Shown here in pieces: positions 7,581 through 15,909 of a stretch of DNA of 64,000 nucleotides. The DNA is from RBG-13-51-18 sp050014095 (GTDB lineage Bacteria > Chloroflexota > Dehalococcoidia > Dehalococcoidales > RBG-16-60-22). The position numbers and the translations under genes are program-made. Under the pieces are notes generated by a model. That model was not told the DNA's origin. It searched no databases and saw only the letters and a list, made by a program, of their open reading frames with translations. The stretch spans positions 1 to 64,000 of the forward strand of contig JBEKDZ010000005.1 in assembly GCA_050014095.1 (NCBI GenBank), in the 5' to 3' direction. How positions within the stretch are numbered: position 1 is the first letter of the stretch; each line of letters opens with the position of its first letter.

Positions 7581-10500
7581 CTATCTAAAGTCCTTTGATG
7601 CCGGCACTTTATCTAAAGCGTTAAATGGTTTTACCTGGTTAATGACCACATTGCAGGTGCCCTCACGCCGCGTAAGCCTCCCCTTGATGATAAGAAACGC
7701 CGACCGGAAGGTATACTCATAGCGCTCATAGACTTTGCCGAAGACCATACAGGGTATATGCCCGAACTCATCTTCCAGCGTGATAAACACCACTTTGCCG
7801 TGGGGCCGCTGGCGGCGGATGACCAGCCCTGCCGCCTTTATCAGAGCGCCATCATACAGCTTTTCGATGTCTTGACTGGTACGGTAACTCTTGCTAAAGC
7901 GTGGACGCAGCTTAGCCATGACATGCCCGGTGGGGAAAAGGCTAAGGACGTTATACTCTTCTTTCATGCGCTCCCAGTCGCTCGGTGTAGCTAGTTCTAC
8001 GATATCCTGTGATACAGGCAGGGGGAGGGGCAGTTGCGTATTGATAGGGCGGTAGCGTAAGCCGATTTCCCATTTCACCTTGCGGCGGTTCGGCTCCAGG
8101 CTATCGAAGGCGCCGGCGCCTGCCAGGTTAAGAGCGACCTCTTCCAGCACGCCGGTGCGCTCTAAAAACTCGCCGATGGTCTTAAAGTCGCCGCCCTTTT
8201 GCCGCCCCTCCTCGATAGCTTTGGCGGCGGCTTCGCCCAACCCGGTGACGTTGAGGAAGCCAAGACGCAGGGCGGTTCCCAAACCGTCATCCCGTACCTT
8301 GCTTCTCTCCCCTGGTGGGAGAGATTGAGTGAGGGGGGATTCATGGGGTTCACCCTCACCCTTGCCTCTCCCTTCAGGGTGAACCTTCAGGATGAACCCA
8401 TCGAGGGAGGGGAGTACTGGGGGATAGGTTAATAAAGTCTCTATCGTGCATTTGGCCTGGCTCTTGTTTATATCCGGGTTCAGCACGCTTACGCCGTGGC
8501 GCTTGGCGTCCTCCTTTAGCGTTTCCAGATTATAGAAACCCATCGGCTGCTGGTTGAAGATAGCTACAAAAAACTCTAAAGGGAAGTAATACTTGAGCCA
8601 GGACGCCTGGTAAGCCGTTACCCCGAAGGCGAAGGCGTGCGACTCCGGGAACATGTACTGTCCGTTGAATTTCTTAAAGACCTTTTCCGCCTCTTCTTCT
8701 TTAACGCCGCGCTCTTTAGCCCCTTCAATAAATTTCTGATGATATTGCCCGATTAGCTCGTCATTATGCTTGCGACTGAAGGCACGGCGTAAGCGGTCAG
8801 CCTCACTGGGAGAAAAGCCGGCAACGTCTATCGCCAGCTGGTTGACCTGGTCCTGGAATAGGATAATGCCCAGGGTGCGCTCTAAAGCCCGTTGCTCTAA
8901 GGGGCAATCGTAGGTTACCGGTTTTCTTTTGGTGCGCCGTAGCAGGTATTCATGCACGCCGTGATTGGCACCGACGCCGGGTCGCACCGCAGCCACCTCA
9001 TGCGCCATGTCCAGCAGGTTCCTGGGGTGAAGGCGGGTGATAGTCTGCATTTGCGCGGCGGACTCCACCTGGAAGATGCCGATGGTATCGCCCCGGCAGA
9101 GCATGTCGTAGACTTTCGCGTCTTCAAAGTCGATGCGGGACATATCGATTCTTTCGCCGGTGCGGGCTTTGATAATTTCAACCGCTTCTTGGAGCTGGGA
9201 TAGAGCGCCTAAAGCCAGGAAGTCTATCTTCACGAATCCCGCATCGTCGATGCTGTCCTTATCCCACTGGCAGACGTACCGCCCCTCGATAGCCCCCCGC
9301 TGGACGGGCACGATATCGATGAGGGGGGTGGAGGAAAGAATCATGCCGCCGGGGTGCTGTCCGGCGTACTTGGGGAAGCCGTCCAGCTCCGCGGCAAGGC
9401 GGATTAAATCACGCCAGACCGGTGCGTCCACTTTTTCCTTAAAACTGGGCATTCGCGCCATCTTCTTGCCGAGCTTTTTCGCGCTGCCCCAGTCCGCCTG
9501 CTTGGCAAGGTGGTCGATTTCTGCCTCCGGCAGCCCTAAAGCCTTGCCCAAGTCCCTCACCGCGCCTTTAATCTGGTAGGTGGCGATGGTGCCGGTGAGG
9601 GCGGCGTGCTGCCAGCCCCATTTGGCGTGGGTGCGCAGGATAAGCTCCTCGCGGATGGAGCGGGGAAAATCCAGGTCGATATCCGGCACGCTGGACATGG
9701 TATCGGCGGGGAGGAAGCGTTCTAACGAAAGATTATATTTTAGCGGGTCGATGTGGGATAAACCGATGAGGTAGCCTACCAGCAAAGCCACCGATGAGCC
9801 TCTGCCCCTGCCCGGCGGGTTTTCCTCCAGCGTCAGGGACGGGTCGCTCAAGCCCAGGTCTATCATTACCTCCCGCCCCAGCTTGATAACCTCGTGGTAC
9901 ATTAAGAGGAAGCCAGCCAGACTGTACTTTTTAATCAGAGTGAACTCTTCGTCCAGCCTCTTTTGCACCGCGGGTGTGATAGCGCCGTAGCGCCGTATCG
10001 CCGCCTCGTGGCAGAGCTTTTCCAGGTAGGTCTGCGGTGTGTAGCCTGGTGGGGTGGGGTAGTCCGGGAAGATATAGCCAAGGTCTTTGGATAAATCCAG
10101 CGTGCAGCGCTCGGCGATTTCAATGGTGTTTTCCAGAGCTTCCGGGCAGTCGTGGAAAAGGGATTCCAGTTCTTCCGTCGACCTCAAATAATACTCGGAA
10201 TTGGGACTTCTCTCCCGGTGGGTCTCCTCCAGGCTCTTGCAGTTTTTAATGGCTACCAGGCAGTCCTGCAGCTGGTGCCTTTCACGCACATGGTAGTGGA
10301 CGTTGCCAGCAGCTACTACGTTCGCGCCGGTTTCTTGCGCCAGCTTAAGCAGGGTGATGTTGCGCGCCGTATCGCCGAAGGCGAGGTTCTGCTGCAGCTC
10401 GATATAGTAGTTTTCTAAACCGAACCAGTCGAGGTATTGTTTTACCAAGCTTTTTGCCTCGACCAGGCGGGATTTATTTACCAACTGCGCCAGTTCTCCC

Positions 10501-10937
10501 TGCGGACAGCCAGAGAGGGCAATCAGTCCGGCGGCATGTTCGGCGAGTAATTCAGGGGGTAGGGAGGGGTCGTTGCGCTCGCCGGAGTTCTGGGCGGCGG
10601 TAATCAGGCGGCAGAGGTTTTTATAGCCCTGTCCATTCTTAGCCAGCAGGGTTAAGTGACCGCCCTTCAGGCTGTCATCCTGAGGGAGTCCTGACCTGTC
10701 ATTACGACCGAAGGATCTCGGGGTGGGGGCGACGGTTATCTCAACGCCAATGATACCGTGCATCTCTAGTGATTTGGCAAGCTGGGCAAAGCACATCGCG
10801 CCGCACAGGTTATCATGGTCGGTAATTGCCAGGGCGCGGTAGCCGAGGTCTTTAGAGCGCACCATCAACTCTTCCAGCGACGATGCGCCGTCGTGGAAGG
10901 AGTAGTAGCTGTGACAATGAAGCTCGGCGTAGTTCAT
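7581..10937 (-). CDS. dnaE2: Error-prone DNA polymerase III alpha subunit DnaE2/ImuC
   Basis: Replicative-type polymerase used in SOS mutagenesis with ImuB. It has an N-terminal PHP domain ('ELHCHSYYS', 'ITDHDN'), the catalytic palm aspartates in 'PDIDLDFP' (about 417-423) and a C-terminal OB fold (about 1010-1100). 'NQQPMGFYN' near 794 followed by 'DAKRHGV' is typical of the DnaE2 branch rather than DnaE1, and the tau-binding tail of DnaE1 is absent. Two segments do not fit the family and look like in-frame repeat insertions: about residues 68-90 and 835-888. It is the third gene of the imuB operon, 94 bases after the DUF6504 gene, the gap being filled by a dispersed repeat. 1118 residues. 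Confidence 0.92.
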   Translation of the reverse strand: MNYAELHCHSYYSFHDGASSLEELMVRSKDLGYRALAITDHDNLCGAMCFAQLAKSLEMHGIIGVEITVAPTPRSFGRNDRSGLPQDDSLKGGHLTLLAKNGQGYKNLCRLITAAQNSGERNDPSLPPELLAEHAAGLIALSGCPQGELAQLVNKSRLVEAKSLVKQYLDWFGLENYYIELQQNLAFGDTARNITLLKLAQETGANVVAAGNVHYHVRERHQLQDCLVAIKNCKSLEETHRERSPNSEYYLRSTEELESLFHDCPEALENTIEIAERCTLDLSKDLGYIFPDYPTPPGYTPQTYLEKLCHEAAIRRYGAITPAVQKRLDEEFTLIKKYSLAGFLLMYHEVIKLGREVMIDLGLSDPSLTLEENPPGRGRGSSVALLVGYLIGLSHIDPLKYNLSLERFLPADTMSSVPDIDLDFPRSIREELILRTHAKWGWQHAALTGTIATYQIKGAVRDLGKALGLPEAEIDHLAKQADWGSAKKLGKKMARMPSFKEKVDAPVWRDLIRLAAELDGFPKYAGQHPGGMILSSTPLIDIVPVQRGAIEGRYVCQWDKDSIDDAGFVKIDFLALGALSQLQEAVEIIKARTGERIDMSRIDFEDAKVYDMLCRGDTIGIFQVESAAQMQTITRLHPRNLLDMAHEVAAVRPGVGANHGVHEYLLRRTKRKPVTYDCPLEQRALERTLGIILFQDQVNQLAIDVAGFSPSEADRLRRAFSRKHNDELIGQYHQKFIEGAKERGVKEEEAEKVFKKFNGQYMFPESHAFAFGVTAYQASWLKYYFPLEFFVAIFNQQPMGFYNLETLKEDAKRHGVSVLNPDINKSQAKCTIETLLTYPPVLPSLDGFILKVHPEGRGKGEGEPHESPLTQSLPPGERSKVRDDGLGTALRLGFLNVTGLGEAAAKAIEEGRQKGGDFKTIGEFLERTGVLEEVALNLAGAGAFDSLEPNRRKVKWEIGLRYRPINTQLPLPLPVSQDIVELATPSDWERMKEEYNVLSLFPTGHVMAKLRPRFSKSYRTSQDIEKLYDGALIKAAGLVIRRQRPHGKVVFITLEDEFGHIPCMVFGKVYERYEYTFRSAFLIIKGRLTRREGTCNVVINQVKPFNALDKVPASKDFR
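8280..8420. repeat. Dispersed repeat inserted in frame in dnaE2
   Basis: Inside dnaE2 this stretch has the look of an intergenic palindromic repeat. 8369-8399 is, in reverse complement, a near-copy (one or two differences) of 31-base segments at 36333-36363 and 60737-60767, both intergenic. All carry two tandem copies of a unit like GGTTCACCCTGAA. A local palindrome (CTCTCCCCTGGTGGGAGAG) lies at 8305-8323. The encoded peptide ('KVHPEGRGKGEGEPHESP' and onward) has no counterpart in the polymerase family and lies between conserved blocks. It keeps the reading frame. Confidence 0.75.
10668..10735. repeat. Second probable in-frame repeat insertion in dnaE2
   Basis: Within the PHP domain the residues 'PTPRSFGRNDRSGLPQDD' (about 68-86) separate two blocks, 'GVEITV' and 'HLTLLAKN', that lie only a few residues apart in other DnaE proteins. 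The DNA (CATTACGACCGAAGGATCT) resembles common bacterial intergenic repeat sequence, but no second copy is present in this window, so the call rests on family comparison from memory. Confidence 0.5.
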
Positions 10938-10942
10938 GATAA

Positions 10943-11030
10943 GAGTTCACAGTTTACAGTTTTTAGTTATCAGTCGCCCCACCCCTTTACCCCCACTGTT
11001 TACTGTCTACTGTTAACTGAAAACTTTCTC
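10943..11030. repeat. Imperfect inverted intergenic repeat (GTTTACTGT family), copy 1
   Basis: This fills the gap between dnaE2 and the DUF6504 gene. The left arm (AGTTCACAGTTTACAG) is roughly the reverse complement of the right arm (ACTGTTTACTGTCTACTG), around a C-rich centre. A second copy is at 32541-32613. Such elements can form a long hairpin; no gene is encoded. Confidence 0.7.
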
Positions 11031-11031
11031 C

Positions 11032-11316
11032 CTAATACTCCTGTTCATACCATACCCCGCTAACGAGGTCTTTATAGAGCACCAGACGCTGACCGGAGGC
11101 GAGCAGGACATTGTAGTAGAGTCGCGAAACAGGTTCGGCGCGCCACCATTCATCATCGAGTCGCCACCTATCCTCGATAGAGGTGATGGACAGCCGCCGC
11201 TTCCCCTTAACCGCCAAAGGGAAGCCGGAGGCGTCTTCTTCTACCTGCAGCGCTGTCGGCGTGTTTACCGGCTTGTAGGCGTCAGCGCGTAGCGTCTTTC
11301 CGGTATTCTCGACCAT
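11032..11316 (-). CDS. DUF6504 protein of the ImuB-DnaE2 mutasome
   Basis: A 94-residue protein whose core ('SITSIEDRWRLDDEWWRAEP' then 'RLVLYKDLVSGVWYEQ') matches the small DUF6504 domain, which is often fused to or encoded beside ImuB in SOS mutagenesis cassettes. Here it is a free-standing gene between imuB and dnaE2. Its start lies inside imuB, giving a 52-base overlap in another frame. Its molecular role is not established; by position it is probably an accessory of the translesion complex. Two-gene and three-gene imu operons usually carry ImuA at this place; no ImuA is seen in the window. Confidence 0.8.
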   Translation of the reverse strand: MVENTGKTLRADAYKPVNTPTALQVEEDASGFPLAVKGKRRLSITSIEDRWRLDDEWWRAEPVSRLYYNVLLASGQRLVLYKDLVSGVWYEQEY

Positions 11317-12449
11317 GGTTCGATTTCCTTTACCTTATATATCTGCGGATTGCCCAGCTTAAGCTCCAGTTGTTTGATGTCGTCCGTCAGATGCTCTTGA
11401 GCCCGGATATCGGAGAAAAGGCTTCTCTGCCGTCCCAGCGGATAGCCCAGGCGGTTAACCCTTATACCTACCTGCTCGACGGGCCCGGGCTGGGGGTAGT
11501 CCTCCAGGACGCGCTTGAGTCGAGAGACGACACTTTTTATATCCATCGCCGGCTCTTTGAAATTAATATCCCGCTCCCAGTGCTCGGCGTTCCAGGTGCG
11601 CGTCCACAAGGTGAGATTGCGTATGCCCAGCCCCCTGCGGACAATGCCCGGCAAGACCTGTAGCAATAGCGATTCCGCCGACGTTATGATGGCGTCCATG
11701 GAGACGGTGACCGAAGGCAGCGTGACGCTCTCTTCGATGACCTCCTCCATGAAGCGGGGGTAAAGGGGGGTAGCGTCAATGCCCTGCGCCAGCTCCCAGA
11801 TGCGCCTACCCTCGGGACCGAACTGCGACTGCAATGGACCGGGCAACATGGCGGCTACCTGCCCCAATGTGCGGATGCCGAAGTCGCGCAGCTTGCTTTT
11901 GCTTTTCACGGATATGGGAAGCACATTGCAGGAAAGCTCCTTCAGGAAAGAAGCGATATCGCCCCATAAAATCTTACAGTCGTTCGGCTGGCTTTGCTGC
12001 GCTGCCAAGGAAGCTAAAAACTTGTTTCCTGCTATCCCCATCTGCGGCATAAAATCCGCCGCAACTTCTCTTATAGCATTGATAAGAGTGCTATCATTCG
12101 GGTAAATAAGCTGCAGTCCATCCACACCGATGTAAATGCAGCCCAGGTCAGCGCCTTCCACCAGCGGGCTTACCTGCTCCAGTTTATCCAGTATTTGACT
12201 AAATACAGCGCGATAATGGGGAATATCAGCCGGGATTAGCTCCGCATCATCATGGCGGGCGAGCGCCTGCTGGAGGGGCATATCGTGCGCTAGACCTTCG
12301 AGTTCAGGAGACCAGTCTACGACTATCTTCTGCGAGCTGACGGTATCTTTAGACTGAACCACCACCGCCGGACGGTTGGCGATAGCCGGATGCCTCCGAA
12401 CCTCGCACTGCCAGGGGAAGTGGGGTAGTAGTAAACAAAGTATTCTCAT
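11265..12449 (-). CDS. imuB: ImuB, catalytically inactive Y-family polymerase subunit
   Basis: ImuB is the Y-family-like adaptor that links DnaE2 to the sliding clamp during damage-induced mutagenesis. The 394-residue protein has the Y-family layout. The first catalytic motif reads 'LLLPHFPWQCEV', with no metal-binding Asp, and the second reads 'YIGVDGLQL' (about 108-116) in place of the usual 'SIDEAYLD'. Loss of these acids is the mark of ImuB rather than DinB. It starts 21 bases downstream of a TATAAT box whose promoter spacer contains a LexA site. GAGG precedes the ATG. DUF6504 and dnaE2 follow in the same operon. Confidence 0.9.
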   Translation of the reverse strand: MRILCLLLPHFPWQCEVRRHPAIANRPAVVVQSKDTVSSQKIVVDWSPELEGLAHDMPLQQALARHDDAELIPADIPHYRAVFSQILDKLEQVSPLVEGADLGCIYIGVDGLQLIYPNDSTLINAIREVAADFMPQMGIAGNKFLASLAAQQSQPNDCKILWGDIASFLKELSCNVLPISVKSKSKLRDFGIRTLGQVAAMLPGPLQSQFGPEGRRIWELAQGIDATPLYPRFMEEVIEESVTLPSVTVSMDAIITSAESLLLQVLPGIVRRGLGIRNLTLWTRTWNAEHWERDINFKEPAMDIKSVVSRLKRVLEDYPQPGPVEQVGIRVNRLGYPLGRQRSLFSDIRAQEHLTDDIKQLELKLGNPQIYKVKEIEPWSRIPERRYALTPTSR

Positions 12450-12469
12450 ATCGACCTCGGCAAGTATCT

Positions 12470-12498
12470 ATTATATAGAACAATTGTTCTATTGTCAA
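12470..12498 (-). promoter_or_regulatory. SOS promoter of the imuB operon
   Basis: Read on the minus strand this is TTGACA (12493-12498), a 17-base spacer, and TATAAT (12470-12475): a perfect consensus sigma-70/sigma-A promoter 21 bases upstream of the imuB ATG. The spacer is taken up by a LexA-type palindrome, so repression would be by direct occlusion of RNA polymerase. Confidence 0.88.
12475..12492. promoter_or_regulatory. LexA/DinR operator
   Basis: An 18-base perfect palindrome with the core GAACAATTGTTC, which fits the Gram-positive LexA (DinR) consensus GAAC-N4-GTTC. It fills the spacer of the imuB promoter. LexA itself is not in the window. This predicts damage induction of imuB, the DUF6504 gene and dnaE2. 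Confidence 0.88.
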
Positions 12499-12624
12499 GT
12501 CCTGTTACGGATTACTTAGTGGGATTTGATAATAGATAGTTGCGGGTCAGCAGAGCTGAAGTGTCTGACTAATTGATTGAGGGTGTGGCGAGGGGACGGA
12601 ATTACCCTCACCCATTATTTTATC

Positions 12625-13446
12625 TTATTTTTTCAACACTTCGTAAAGATGGGCGATACTTTCATGCCGTATCGGCGCCATAACATCACCGCCGCCAGGC
12701 GGACCCATCGGCGGGAACCGGTCAGCAAAGGTGACTTTCTCCTGTATTTCTTTCAAGCTCCACCCCTTAGCCACGGCGGCTTTGACTTCATCCATGCAGT
12801 ACTTTACATTATCGTACATAACCTGTATTTGTGCCTTATCGCATACGGGACCATGCCCGGGGATGACCTTATCTATATCCAGCGTCTGAAGCTTTTTTAA
12901 AGATTTCAGCCATTCTTCAGGCACGGCATCTACCATGATGGGCATGCCCATGACGACGTTATCCGAGGTGAAAACTACTCTTTCCTCCGGTACGTATACC
13001 GCCGTCTCGGAAGGTGTATGTCCCGGCACAAGGAGGAGATGAAAAGTATGTTTCCCCAGGTAAAGTTTCATCTCTTGGGAGAAGGTAATATCCGGCAGGC
13101 GGTAGCGGAAGTCTTTGTCCAGCGGGAGGGCATCCGGCGCCATCCACTTCATCTGCCCTTCAAGGGCTTCCTTACTATTATGCTTTATCGCCTCGCGGGT
13201 GCCTTCATGGGCTACTAGTGTCGCTCCCATCCAGCAGTTCCCGGCAACATGGTCGTTATGGGGCTCGCCGTTGATTACATAGCGTAGCTCGCCGTATTGC
13301 TGCACCTCTTCACGCCACTTTTTAGCTTCCGCCGGCACCATAGGCGTATCAATCATCACCACGCCATCGGTAGTGACCACGAAGCTGGAATTGCATCCCC
13401 GGAAATTCATCCCTCCGTAAACGTTATCCGTAATTTTTTGCATCAT
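12625..13446 (-). CDS. Metallo-beta-lactamase-fold hydrolase with altered metal motif
   Basis: A 273-residue MBL-fold protein of the kind annotated as Zn-dependent hydrolase. The usual HxHxDH motif is 'EPHNDH' (Glu61, His63, Asp65, His66), so the first His is Glu. Further ligands are present in 'VPGHTPSE', 'FTSDNVV' and 'IPGHGPV'. Such His-to-Glu changes occur in some flavodiiron-like and dioxygenase-like MBL proteins, where the second metal is iron; which applies here cannot be told from sequence alone. No signal peptide is seen. The gene is divergent from the GntR-type regulator at 13636, with about 190 bases between them. Confidence 0.75.
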   Translation of the reverse strand: MMQKITDNVYGGMNFRGCNSSFVVTTDGVVMIDTPMVPAEAKKWREEVQQYGELRYVINGEPHNDHVAGNCWMGATLVAHEGTREAIKHNSKEALEGQMKWMAPDALPLDKDFRYRLPDITFSQEMKLYLGKHTFHLLLVPGHTPSETAVYVPEERVVFTSDNVVMGMPIMVDAVPEEWLKSLKKLQTLDIDKVIPGHGPVCDKAQIQVMYDNVKYCMDEVKAAVAKGWSLKEIQEKVTFADRFPPMGPPGGGDVMAPIRHESIAHLYEVLKK

Positions 13447-13571
13447 GCCCCCTTATGGTTTCGCCGTTATCAAGGGTACCAAAGCTATCTGTCATTTCAT
13501 TGGTAGCTATTGGCTAACTTACCGTGTTATCATTATCTTATAAACGGCTTCTGGATGTAAAACTTGGAGCG

Positions 13572-13600
13572 TTTACTTCAAAGCGGTAATCTGATATACT
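13572..13600 (+). promoter_or_regulatory. Promoter of the GntR-type regulator
   Basis: TTTACT (13572-13577), 17-base spacer, TATACT (13595-13600). It ends 35 bases before the ATG at 13636, which supports that start over the in-frame TTG at 13564, a codon that lies upstream of this promoter. Confidence 0.55.
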
Positions 13601-13635
13601 TGCCGTATCCTATTATCAGGGGTAGTTGGAAAAAG

Positions 13636-14787
13636 ATGGATGTAAAAGATATTAAGCTGGATAATCACTCCGCAACACCGATTTACCAGCAGATAGCCGA
13701 GCAGCTACGTCAACTCATCGCTACAGAACAAATAAAACCCGGCGACCGCTTGCCATCCATCCGGAATCTATCACAAGCGCTTAATATCAACCCCAATACC
13801 GTATGCCGGGCTTACCTGAAGCTGGAGCAGGAGCAGATTTTAATTTCGCGGCGCGGCGCTGGTACCAGCGTAAAATCCCAGGATATTACAACAGATATCC
13901 GTTCCAACCGGCAGAAAAAACTCTTAGAAAACATGAATGATGACATCGTTAAGTCATTAAGCCAGGGGTATAGTCCCGAAGACCTCGAAGCAGCTTTTTA
14001 CTTGAGTCTGGAAAGGTGGCGCGAGGAAAGACAAGCCGAGGTCAAGCAACCTTCCGAGGCAGCCTCGTCCCGCGAGAAAAGCAATATTATCCGCATCGTC
14101 GGCAGCCACGACCTGGCGTTGAATATACTTCTGGACCTGCTGCGACAGCGGGTAGAAGGTCTCCAGACGGATGTGACCCATGCCGGCAGTCTGGGTGGTC
14201 TTATCGCGCTACAGGAAGAAAGGGCTGACCTTGCCGGCACCCATCTGTTGGATGAGGAGACCGGTGAGTATAACTACCCTTACGTAAAAAGAATCCTAAC
14301 GGGCAGAGAGCTCGCCATCGTCAATCTTTCCTTCCGTATTCAGGGCTTGATGTTCGCTAAAGGAAATCCGAAGAAAATAAAAGGGTTGGATGACTTAAAG
14401 CGACCGGATATAACCTTCGTCAACCGTCAGAAGGGGTCCGGCACACGGGTACTGCTTGACCTGCAGTTGAAGCGCCAGGGGATATCACCGGATGATATTA
14501 AAGGATATGGCATTGAATATAACACTCACCTTGAGGTCGCCTCGCACATCTCCCGCGGCAGCGCCGACGTTGGCCTGGGAATTGAGGCGGCGGCTTTAAG
14601 CTGCGGACTGGATTTTATGCCGATGTTCCGGGAGCGGTACGACCTCGTTATACCGCTGGCGAACTATCGTAGCCCCCGCTTTGCGCCGATGTTGGAGATA
14701 ATCGGCAGCGATGCGTTCAAGAAAATCGTGGATAAGGTAGGCGGCTACGATACTTCCCAGACCGGCACCACGACGTTTATCTCTTAG
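13636..14787 (+). CDS. GntR-family regulator with periplasmic-binding-like sensor domain
   Basis: A transcription factor of 383 residues. The N-terminal winged helix is a GntR domain ('PIYQQIAEQLRQLI', 'KPGDRLPSIRNLSQALNIN', 'VCRAYLKLEQE'). The C-terminal half (about 160-383) is a PBP-like domain of the PF12727 type ('GSHDLALNILLDLL', 'QKGSGTRVLLDLQL', 'ADVGLGIEAAA'), a fold related to molybdate/tungstate-binding proteins. ATG 13636 has GGA eight bases upstream. It converges on the Mo-hydroxylase genes just downstream, ending six bases before the end of the NTP-transferase/HD gene. A role in sensing molybdate or a related oxyanion for that cluster is a reasonable inference but is not proven. 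Confidence 0.85.
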   Translation: MDVKDIKLDNHSATPIYQQIAEQLRQLIATEQIKPGDRLPSIRNLSQALNINPNTVCRAYLKLEQEQILISRRGAGTSVKSQDITTDIRSNRQKKLLENMNDDIVKSLSQGYSPEDLEAAFYLSLERWREERQAEVKQPSEAASSREKSNIIRIVGSHDLALNILLDLLRQRVEGLQTDVTHAGSLGGLIALQEERADLAGTHLLDEETGEYNYPYVKRILTGRELAIVNLSFRIQGLMFAKGNPKKIKGLDDLKRPDITFVNRQKGSGTRVLLDLQLKRQGISPDDIKGYGIEYNTHLEVASHISRGSADVGLGIEAAALSCGLDFMPMFRERYDLVIPLANYRSPRFAPMLEIIGSDAFKKIVDKVGGYDTSQTGTTTFIS

Positions 14788-14793
14788 ACATTA

Positions 14794-15909
14794 TCAGGAA
14801 ATAATCGCCTCAAGACTACGGTCGCCAAGCAAGCCTTCCAACTCTTTTTTCACACCTTGAGCTACCTTGAGGCGTTCGGCAATGATAGCTTTGGTTTCAT
14901 CCGTCAGCCCGAAGCGGTGGTTGGTTGAACTATAACGTTCTTCGAGAGAGACCAGCCTTTCGCCTTCAACGAGTTTATCCGCCAGGTAGACTATTTTAGC
15001 CTCTAAAGGTAGTGATAAATCACCCTCTGCCAGATTGGAATGGACGCCAACGATATCGCCCACTTTACCGAAACCGAGTTCCTGCAGTATCTTGCCGCCG
15101 GCGATATCGTGTTTCTTTTGCCCTTTGGCGATATCGTGCAGTTTGGCGGCAATACGGACCATCTCTACATCGACATTATGGCCGGCGGCATCCAGTGCCC
15201 GCGCGATAGCAAAAGCCACCTCCGCCACTTTAAGGCTATGTTTTATTTTATCCGGAGGAACTCGGCAGATATCTTTAAGTATCACGTCGCATTCTTCATC
15301 GGTGGGCACTTCATAGTGCCGGTAGCGCTCTAATAGGTCGGCGTAATCTTCCGGTCTATCGATATCGTAGAGAATAAAACTATCCGGAACCGGCACTTCC
15401 AGAGCCAGCTTTTCTTGAGAATCGAGCACGGCTTTAAGACCACCTTTTTTATCCCACCCCATAATGGCGGGGATTAGTGTGGTGGGGATAAGCGGCGGAT
15501 GACCCCTTTTCCTCCCGAATACCGGGTAAATAATCTTTTCAGGATTTTCTACTGCTGCTTCCAACAGCCGCTTGATAGTAGCCGGTCTTACCAGAGGTAT
15601 ATCCACCGGGTTAATGAAAAACGCTTGATGGGCTGGTTGCAGACGCCTTACCCCGGCTTGAATCGAGGTGAACATACCTTGTTCGTAGTCGGGGTTGTAG
15701 ACGATGGTGATATTCCGCTTTTTGATGCCCGCGGTTATATCGTCATGCCGGTAGCCCGCCACCAGCAATACGTCGACCCCGGCGTTTAAAAAAGTGGCGA
15801 TAACGTGGTCGGTTATCGTGGCTTTACCCAGCGGGAGGAGGGGTTTGAACTGTTTCATGCGGGTGGAAAGCCCGGCGGCAAGGACGATGGCTGCGTAACG
15901 CTTCTTCAC
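14794..15909 (-). CDS. MobA/MocA-like nucleotidyltransferase fused to HD domain
   Basis: Residues 1-200 are a MobA/MocA-type NTP transferase ('AAGLSTRMKQFKPLLP', 'NPVDIPLVRP', 'GHPPLI'), a fold that adds CMP or GMP to molybdopterin. Residues about 205-371 are an HD hydrolase domain ('HSLKVAEVAFAIA', 'KLHDIAKGQ', 'VGVHSNLA'). This two-domain arrangement is known in molybdenum-hydroxylase loci of anaerobes. The substrate of the HD part is unknown. It overlaps xdhC by four bases (ATGA), so the two are translated together. By context it probably makes the cytosine-dinucleotide form of the Mo cofactor used by the enzyme at 17048. 371 residues. Confidence 0.88.
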   Translation of the reverse strand: MKKRYAAIVLAAGLSTRMKQFKPLLPLGKATITDHVIATFLNAGVDVLLVAGYRHDDITAGIKKRNITIVYNPDYEQGMFTSIQAGVRRLQPAHQAFFINPVDIPLVRPATIKRLLEAAVENPEKIIYPVFGRKRGHPPLIPTTLIPAIMGWDKKGGLKAVLDSQEKLALEVPVPDSFILYDIDRPEDYADLLERYRHYEVPTDEECDVILKDICRVPPDKIKHSLKVAEVAFAIARALDAAGHNVDVEMVRIAAKLHDIAKGQKKHDIAGGKILQELGFGKVGDIVGVHSNLAEGDLSLPLEAKIVYLADKLVEGERLVSLEERYSSTNHRFGLTDETKAIIAERLKVAQGVKKELEGLLGDRSLEAIIS

